Below are positions 60,942 to 64,000 of a DNA stretch of 64,000 nucleotides, piece after piece. Under the pieces are notes generated by a model that worked only from the letters and a program-made list of their open reading frames with translations, had not been told where the DNA came from and did not search any database. A program made the translations under genes and the position numbers. Source of the stretch: Hymenobacter rubidus (GTDB lineage: Bacteria > Bacteroidota > Bacteroidia > Cytophagales > Hymenobacteraceae). Location: NCBI RefSeq assembly GCF_016734815.1, contig NZ_JAERQF010000009.1, positions 90,674-154,673 of the forward strand. Reading direction: 5' to 3'. Position 1 is the stretch's first letter; each line of letters opens with the position of its first letter.

Positions 60942-62180
60942 TCAGGCGTGAAGCTGGGCGACGCGGCGAGTGGGCGGTGCCTCCGCCGCCAGCCCTCTTC
61001 GGATGCCGTATTCCAAGCCGCGCAGCTCGGCCAGCCCGCGTAGGCGGCCGATGGCCGAATAGCCGGGGTAAGTTTTATTCTGAAGGTCGTCGAGCATCTG
61101 GTGGCCGTGGTCGGGGCGCATGGGAATGGCCGTCACGCCCTCGCCGTTCGCGGCGCGGCGCTGCTCTTCCAGCACCAGCTCGCGCACCACGGCATACATG
61201 TCCGCATCGCCGGCCAGGTGGTCGGCTTCGTGGAAATTGCGCGGGTTTTCCTCGCGCTTCGTGGCCCGCAAATGGATGAAATGAATGCGGAAGCCAAACT
61301 GTTGCGCAATGGCCGCCAGGTCGTTATCGGCCCGCACCCCCAGGGAGCCCGTGCAAAACGTGAGGCCATTGGCCGGCACGTTGCAGGCCGCAAACAGCGC
61401 GGCAAGGTCGTCGGCGGTACTCACCACGCGGGGCAGGCCCAGCAGCGGGTAGGGAGGGTCGTCAGGGTGAATGCAGAGGTTCACGCCCAGCTCCTGAGCC
61501 ACCGGCGCCACCTGCTGGATAAAGTAGTGCAGGTTGGCACGCAACGTAGCGGCATCAATGGCCGCGTATTCATCCAGCAGCTTCTGGAAACCGGCCAGGG
61601 CAAAGGCCTCTTCCGAGCCGGGCAGGCCCAGCAGCACCGTATTGGTGAGGCCGGCAATCTCATCGGCGCTCATGGCGGCAAACTGCTGGCGGGCGGCTTC
61701 GGCTACGGCCTCTTCGTAGTCGGCCGCCGCGCCCGGCCGCTGCAGAATGCACAAGTCAAACACCGCAAAGTCCTGCCACACAAAGCGCAAGGCCCGCGAG
61801 CCGTCCGGCATTTCGTAGCTCAAATTGGTACGCGACCAGTCCAGCACGGGCATGAAGTTGTAGCACACCGTGCGAATGCCGCAGGCCGCCAGATTGCGCA
61901 GCGACGCCTGATAATTGGCTATGTATTGCTCGCGCGCGGGCAGGCCTTTTTTGATGGTCTCGTGCACGGGCAGGCTTTCCACCACGGCCCAATGCAGGGG
62001 AGCGTGCGTGGCGTTGGCCGCCTCAACCACCTGCTGGCGGGCCCGAATTTCGCTCACGGGCCACACCTCGCCCACGGCCAGCTGGTGCAGAGCCGTCACC
62101 ACGCCTGCGCACCCGGCCTGCCGGATGTCGAAGAGGGAAACGGGGTCCTGAGGACCAAACCAACGCATGGTATGCAACAT
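60942..62180 (-). CDS. uxuA: Mannonate dehydratase
   Basis: 412 residues, close to the usual UxuA length. [91 protein letters not shown] and [12 protein letters not shown] are family hallmarks and carry the metal ligands. It converts D-mannonate to 2-keto-3-deoxygluconate in the cytoplasm. A second in-frame ATG at 62168 (MRWFG) is an alternative start. First gene of the xylan operon, divergent from the LacI regulator. Confidence 0.97.
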   Translation of the reverse strand: MLHTMRWFGPQDPVSLFDIRQAGCAGVVTALHQLAVGEVWPVSEIRARQQVVEAANATHAPLHWAVVESLPVHETIKKGLPAREQYIANYQASLRNLAACGIRTVCYNFMPVLDWSRTNLSYEMPDGSRALRFVWQDFAVFDLCILQRPGAAADYEEAVAEAARQQFAAMSADEIAGLTNTVLLGLPGSEEAFALAGFQKLLDEYAAIDAATLRANLHYFIQQVAPVAQELGVNLCIHPDDPPYPLLGLPRVVSTADDLAALFAACNVPANGLTFCTGSLGVRADNDLAAIAQQFGFRIHFIHLRATKREENPRNFHEADHLAGDADMYAVVRELVLEEQRRAANGEGVTAIPMRPDHGHQMLDDLQNKTYPGYSAIGRLRGLAELRGLEYGIRRGLAAEAPPTRRVAQLHA

Positions 62181-62353
62181 GACGGGATTTTAACTTAAAA
62201 TACAATTTGTGTTAAACCCATACGCAATTTCCGGGGTCGGCTTCGTAATTGCGGCAGATAGGTCGTTTAACGAACTTGCTATCGAATGTAGAGGGTAACC
62301 AACAAGATTGATTCTGGTGAAATCGGCCAAATTCGAAAGAATTCACAGCAAAA

Positions 62354-62387
62354 CTATCGGCATCGTTTCCGGAAACGATGCCGATAG
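62354..62387. promoter_or_regulatory. Perfect 34-bp palindromic operator
   Basis: CTATCGGCATCGTTTCC (62354-62370) is followed without a gap by its exact complement. The centre CGTTTCCGGAAACG has the CG-centred symmetry of LacI-family sites. It lies about 120 bp before the regulator gene and about 170 bp before uxuA. Confidence 0.85.
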
Positions 62388-62428
62388 AAAAGTTTTTGCT
62401 TTGCGGATAGAAATTTTTTTTTGTCACT

Positions 62429-62436
62429 TATATTTG
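62429..62436 (+). promoter_or_regulatory. -7 box of the LacI regulator gene
   Basis: TATATTTG matches TAnnTTTG. The start codon is 72 bp downstream, and the palindromic operator ends 41 bp upstream. No well-spaced TTG element is evident. Confidence 0.5.
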
Positions 62437-62507
62437 AGTGAGTCCTCACAGGAAACCCCTTTGAGGACTAAAACCAAGGCCATTTTATTACTTTAATACA
62501 ATTTCAA

Positions 62508-63686
62508 ATGGTAAGTTGCGTCAAGTGTAAGCTGTCCGATTCGGTGTTGAAGGCAGGGTTTGTGCGGGGCCGGCAGCGCTACCTCTGCAAATCCTGCGAT
62601 TATCACTTCACGGAGGAGAAAGCCGGCCCGGCCCCGGACCGCCGCCGCACCCAAACCACCATCGGCGACGTGGCCAAGGCGGTGGGGGTGGCTTCGTCCA
62701 CGGTGTCGCGGGCGCTGAACGGGCACACCGACATCAGCCCCGTCACGCGCCAAGCCATTCTCGAGGCCGCCCGCCTGCTCGACTACCAACCCAACCTGTT
62801 GGCCCAGAGCCTTAAAAGCCGCGAAACGCACACGTTGGGCGTACTGATTCCGGACCTGGAGCGGCCGTTTTTCGCCACGGCCGTGAGCGGCATTCAGGCC
62901 GTGGCTACCGAGGCCGGCTACCGGGTCATGATTTGCCAATCGAAGGAATCGTACCGCACTGAGGTGAGCAACGTGCAGGCCCTGGTGGCCAGCCAGGTAG
63001 ACGGCCTGCTGATATGCCACTCGCGCGAAACCGAGAATTTCGACCACGTCAAGCCCTCGGCCTGCCGGGGCATTCCGGTGGTGCATTTCGACCGGGTGAG
63101 CAACGAGGTAGACAGCGCCAAAGTGATTCTGGACGACTGGAACGGGGCCTACAACGTCACAGAACACCTTATTCAGCAGGGCGCCCGGCGCATTGCCATC
63201 CTGGCCGGGCCCGAGTCGCTGCTTATCAGCCGCAACCGACTGGCCGGCTACCAGCACGCCCTGAAGCGCTACCACCTGCCGCTGCGCCCGGAGTACGAGG
63301 CCCACATCGAGTTTCGGACCGCAGAAGCCGAAGCGGCACTCGACGCCTGGCTGGCGCTGCCCGAACCGCCCGATGCCATCTTCGCCATCAACTACACCAA
63401 CGCTTTTGACCTGCTGGTGGCCCTCAAAAAAAGAGGCCTGCGCGTGCCCCGCGACATGGCCGTGGTGGGCTACGGCGACGAGTTCATGGCCTCCATGATT
63501 GAGCCCGCCCTCACCACCGTCAACCTCCACCCCTACCGCATTGGGCAACAGGCGGCGCGTCTGTTTCTGGAGCAGGTGCAGCAGAAAGAACATTTTCAGC
63601 CCCGCACGTTCGTGATTGCCGGCGACTTAATCATCCGGCAGTCCTCGCTGAAAGGCGAAGGCGACTTGTTTCGGCTAAGTATTTGA
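62508..63686 (+). CDS. LacI-family regulator with N-terminal zinc ribbon
   Basis: 392 residues, about 50 longer than a usual LacI protein. Residues 1-36 form a four-cysteine zinc ribbon (C4-VK-C7 and C27-KS-C30, with GRQRYLCKSCDYHFT), as at the N-terminus of IS1-type InsA and related transposases. The LacI HTH follows at 50-96 (TIGDVAKAVGVASSTVSRAL), then the periplasmic-binding-protein-like effector domain (LGVLIPDLERPFFATAVSGI, FDRVSNEVDSAKVILDD, VVGYGDEFMASMIEPALTTV). It most likely represses or activates the xylan/glucuronate operon next to it, sensing a uronate or xylo-sugar. The full-length fusion is in one frame, with no stop or shift. Confidence 0.93.
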   Translation: MVSCVKCKLSDSVLKAGFVRGRQRYLCKSCDYHFTEEKAGPAPDRRRTQTTIGDVAKAVGVASSTVSRALNGHTDISPVTRQAILEAARLLDYQPNLLAQSLKSRETHTLGVLIPDLERPFFATAVSGIQAVATEAGYRVMICQSKESYRTEVSNVQALVASQVDGLLICHSRETENFDHVKPSACRGIPVVHFDRVSNEVDSAKVILDDWNGAYNVTEHLIQQGARRIAILAGPESLLISRNRLAGYQHALKRYHLPLRPEYEAHIEFRTAEAEAALDAWLALPEPPDAIFAINYTNAFDLLVALKKRGLRVPRDMAVVGYGDEFMASMIEPALTTVNLHPYRIGQQAARLFLEQVQQKEHFQPRTFVIAGDLIIRQSSLKGEGDLFRLSI

Positions 63687-63727
63687 AAGCAGGTGGCAGC
63701 TAGACGCAACCGGAGTATCAGGTTTGA

Positions 63728-63783
63728 GGGAGGCCCTCGGGCGCGACATTCGCTTATGTGAATGTCGCGCCCGAGGGCCTCCC
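63728..63783. repeat. Perfect 24-bp inverted repeat behind the regulator gene
   Basis: Arms 63728-63751 and 63760-63783 are exact complements (left arm starts GGGAGGCCCTCGGGCGCGAC) around an 8-nt loop. It begins 41 bp after the stop and could end the transcript, though there is no U run. Confidence 0.85.
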
Positions 63784-63883
63784 GATTTAAACCGGGTTTC
63801 AAACCAATCAGCAGTTGGGTGGGAATAGTTGAGTGGGAATAACGCGCCGAATCGTAGATTTAGAGCAGTTTCGGGGTCGCTGT

Positions 63884-63975
63884 ATAGTAGCGCGAACTGT
63901 GTAGTTCGCGTCGCCACGCCGTTTGACCTTCTTAAGCGGCGCGGGGTACGCGAACTACACAGTTCGCGCTACTAT
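63884..63975. repeat. Perfect 28-bp inverted repeat, family C
   Basis: Arms 63884-63911 (ATAGTAGCGCGAACTGTGTA...) and 63948-63975 are exact complements; an inner GCCG/CGGC pairing extends them. Each arm also contains CGCGAACT...AGTTCGCG, a smaller palindrome. The rest of 63687-64000 holds no gene I can support. Confidence 0.85.
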
Positions 63976-64000
63976 TGCTGCTGCTTCGGACTGTACACTG

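Larger units (their letters stand above)
62181..62507. other. Divergent uxuA-lacI control region
   Basis: 327 bp with AT content well above the neighbours. It holds the 34-bp palindrome (62354-62387), a small TCGTT-T-AACGA palindrome (62263-62273), a -7 box for the regulator (62429-62436) and a leader hairpin AGTCCTCA/TGAGGACT (62441-62448, 62462-62469). No clear TAnnTTTG box on the uxuA side. No gene. Confidence 0.8.

Overview
The window reads as chromosome of a high-GC Bacteroidota, most likely Hymenobacter or a close relative (Cytophagales). Reasons seen in the sequence: several secreted proteins end in type IX secretion (T9SS) type A sorting domains, there is a SusC/SusD pair, promoters carry the Bacteroidota -7 box TAnnTTTG, many genes lack a Shine-Dalgarno, and GC is high throughout. 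The genus is an inference; no rRNA lies in the window.

Layout. 1-6.1 kb: three glycine-zipper proteins in a row (two with OmpA domains, the first cut by the window edge), accD, an OmpA lipoprotein with a coiled coil, and a T9SS secreted protein. 6.3-16.3 kb: single-gene housekeeping and envelope functions (MBL-fold hydrolase, beta-barrel candidates, GDSL esterase, metallophosphoesterase, DinB/maleylpyruvate-isomerase-like protein, a 14-repeat T9SS protein, a cystathionine gamma-synthase-type PLP enzyme, a VTT membrane protein). 16.4-30.6 kb: tRNA-Arg(ACG) followed by gene debris (recombinase tail, T9SS fragment, frameshifted tail-fibre-like start), a hybrid TPR sensor kinase with REC and AraC domains, three large secreted proteins (one with a peptidase-S74-type chaperone end, one glycine-rich with LamG and TIG domains), a truncated second S74 end, and a phage tape-measure-like fragment. 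This stretch looks like an old accessory region.

30.6-38.6 kb: a two-component system (HK and OmpR/PhoB-type RR) with secreted low-complexity proteins, next to a YceI / DUF5777 / cytochrome c group. Both transcription units start with the same 11-bp-period direct repeat exactly 9 bp upstream of a -7 box, which suggests one regulon run by the RR. The first gene of the second unit has an octamer tract that puts its only ATG out of frame, a candidate phase-variable switch. 38.7-40.4 kb: a phosphodiesterase-like enzyme and an ArsR/DUF6428 pair with two operators.

40.5-63.7 kb: a complete glucuronoxylan utilisation locus, all on the minus strand apart from its divergent LacI regulator: uxuA, GH67, SDR, SusC, SusD, sialate O-acetylesterase-type esterase, MFS transporter, xylB, xylA, GH10, GH115, GH39. 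Together they cover xylan cutting and uptake, removal of acetyl and (methyl)glucuronosyl groups, and entry of xylose and glucuronate into central metabolism. The regulator carries an N-terminal zinc ribbon of the type found in transposases, and a perfect 34-bp palindrome lies in the shared promoter region.

The window is also rich in large imperfect inverted repeats placed just behind stop codons. One family has three copies here with a conserved asymmetric loop; two other repeats supply the stop codon or the C-terminal tail of xylB and GH10.
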